From the NCBI GenBank assembly GCA_947507875.1, contig CANNQP010000037.1, forward strand, positions 1-44,960: a stretch of DNA of 44,960 nt, given 5' to 3'. The notes below the pieces were generated by a model. It searched no databases and was not told where the DNA came from. It worked only from the letters and a program-made list of their open reading frames with translations. Source of the stretch: Verrucomicrobiaceae bacterium (GTDB lineage Bacteria; Verrucomicrobiota; Verrucomicrobiia; Verrucomicrobiales; Verrucomicrobiaceae). Below, piece after piece: positions 44,789 to 44,960 of the stretch. The translations under genes and the position numbers were made by a program. Every line of letters begins with the position of its first letter. Position 1 is the first letter of the stretch.

Positions 44789-44960
44789 TTACGCGCACAC
44801 CCTCGAAGGCAAAGGCCCCGAACACTGGGAGCCGTTGGAGAGGCATCTCCGCGAGGTCGCGAAGATGGCCGGTGACTTTGCCGCCGCCTTCGGAGCCAAG
44901 GACTGGGGCCGCCTCGCCGGGCTTTGGCATGATCTGGGGAAGTATTCGCGGGAGTTTCAG
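44772..44960 (+). CDS. cas3: CRISPR-associated Cas3 HD nuclease, N-terminal fragment (runs off window)
   Basis: A 63-residue open frame continues past the right edge. It reads as the HD-nuclease domain of Cas3: FYAHTLEGKGPEHWEPLERHL with a conserved His at 25, then LAGLWHDLGKYSREFQ with the HD pair at 53-54 and the usual Lys at 57. Cas3 nicks and degrades target DNA recruited by Cascade in type I CRISPR systems. The HWEPLERHL...GRLAGLWHDLGKYSREF pattern is closest to type I-C or I-G style proteins, by recollection. Two starts are in frame, ATG 44772 and ATG 44781. No repeats or other cas genes lie inside the window. Confidence 0.85.
   Translation, partial: MAVMPFYAHTLEGKGPEHWEPLERHLREVAKMAGDFAAAFGAKDWGRLAGLWHDLGKYSREFQ

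Overview
The window looks like chromosomal DNA of a Verrucomicrobia-type bacterium (PVC superphylum, Verrucomicrobiaceae/Prosthecobacter-like). This is inferred from three large secreted PVC-type cytochrome c/beta-propeller proteins, a DUF1080 protein, Tat-exported Gfo/Idh and TIM-barrel sugar proteins, an iduronate-type sulfatase and a GspE-GspE-GspF-pseudopilin locus. No rRNA, tRNA, insertion sequence or CRISPR array was found. Most start codons are preceded by a C/T-rich stretch rather than a Shine-Dalgarno sequence.

Layout. 1-4.0 kb: the tail of an unknown gene, a DUF2452 protein and a PVC cytochrome c protein. 4.0-9.9 kb: a structured 340-nt leader, then two tandem PilB/GspE ATPases, a PilC/GspF membrane protein and a pseudopilin, forming a type IV pilus/type II secretion-like unit. 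9.9-17.0 kb (minus strand): HscB, an IscA-type carrier and Hsp33 (Fe-S and redox protein care), then DUF1080, an MFS transporter, a TIM-barrel sugar isomerase-like protein and a secreted alpha/beta hydrolase (carbohydrate-related catabolism). 17.2-22.7 kb: a NYN/OST-HTH RNA-binding nuclease-like protein, a glucose/sorbosone-dehydrogenase-like multi-heme protein, MetX (methionine synthesis) and a lipoprotein.

22.8-31.5 kb (plus strand): FabV enoyl-ACP reductase, an orphan ParA-like ATPase, a NagA-like deacetylase, a peroxiredoxin, CstA, a molybdate-type ABC permease with its ATPase, and SucD, with several clear intrinsic terminators. 31.6-36.3 kb: a halogenase-like flavoprotein diverging from a Gfo/Idh oxidoreductase, a zinc alcohol dehydrogenase and an omega-amidase-like nitrilase. 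36.3-41.3 kb (minus strand): a class A penicillin-binding protein, a sulfatase, CutA and a SurA-like foldase. 41.7-44.4 kb: a third PVC cytochrome c protein with a carbohydrate-binding-like module.

The last 189 bases are the start of a Cas3 HD-nuclease gene that runs off the window, so a type I CRISPR-Cas locus probably begins here. Its start region carries an inverted repeat whose half-site also forms a near-perfect palindrome at 32.9 kb. Nothing in the window is clearly a new system. The most useful leads are the cas3 boundary with the shared palindrome, the non-Shine-Dalgarno start contexts, and two plus-strand terminators that sit in front of genes with no plus-strand gene behind them.
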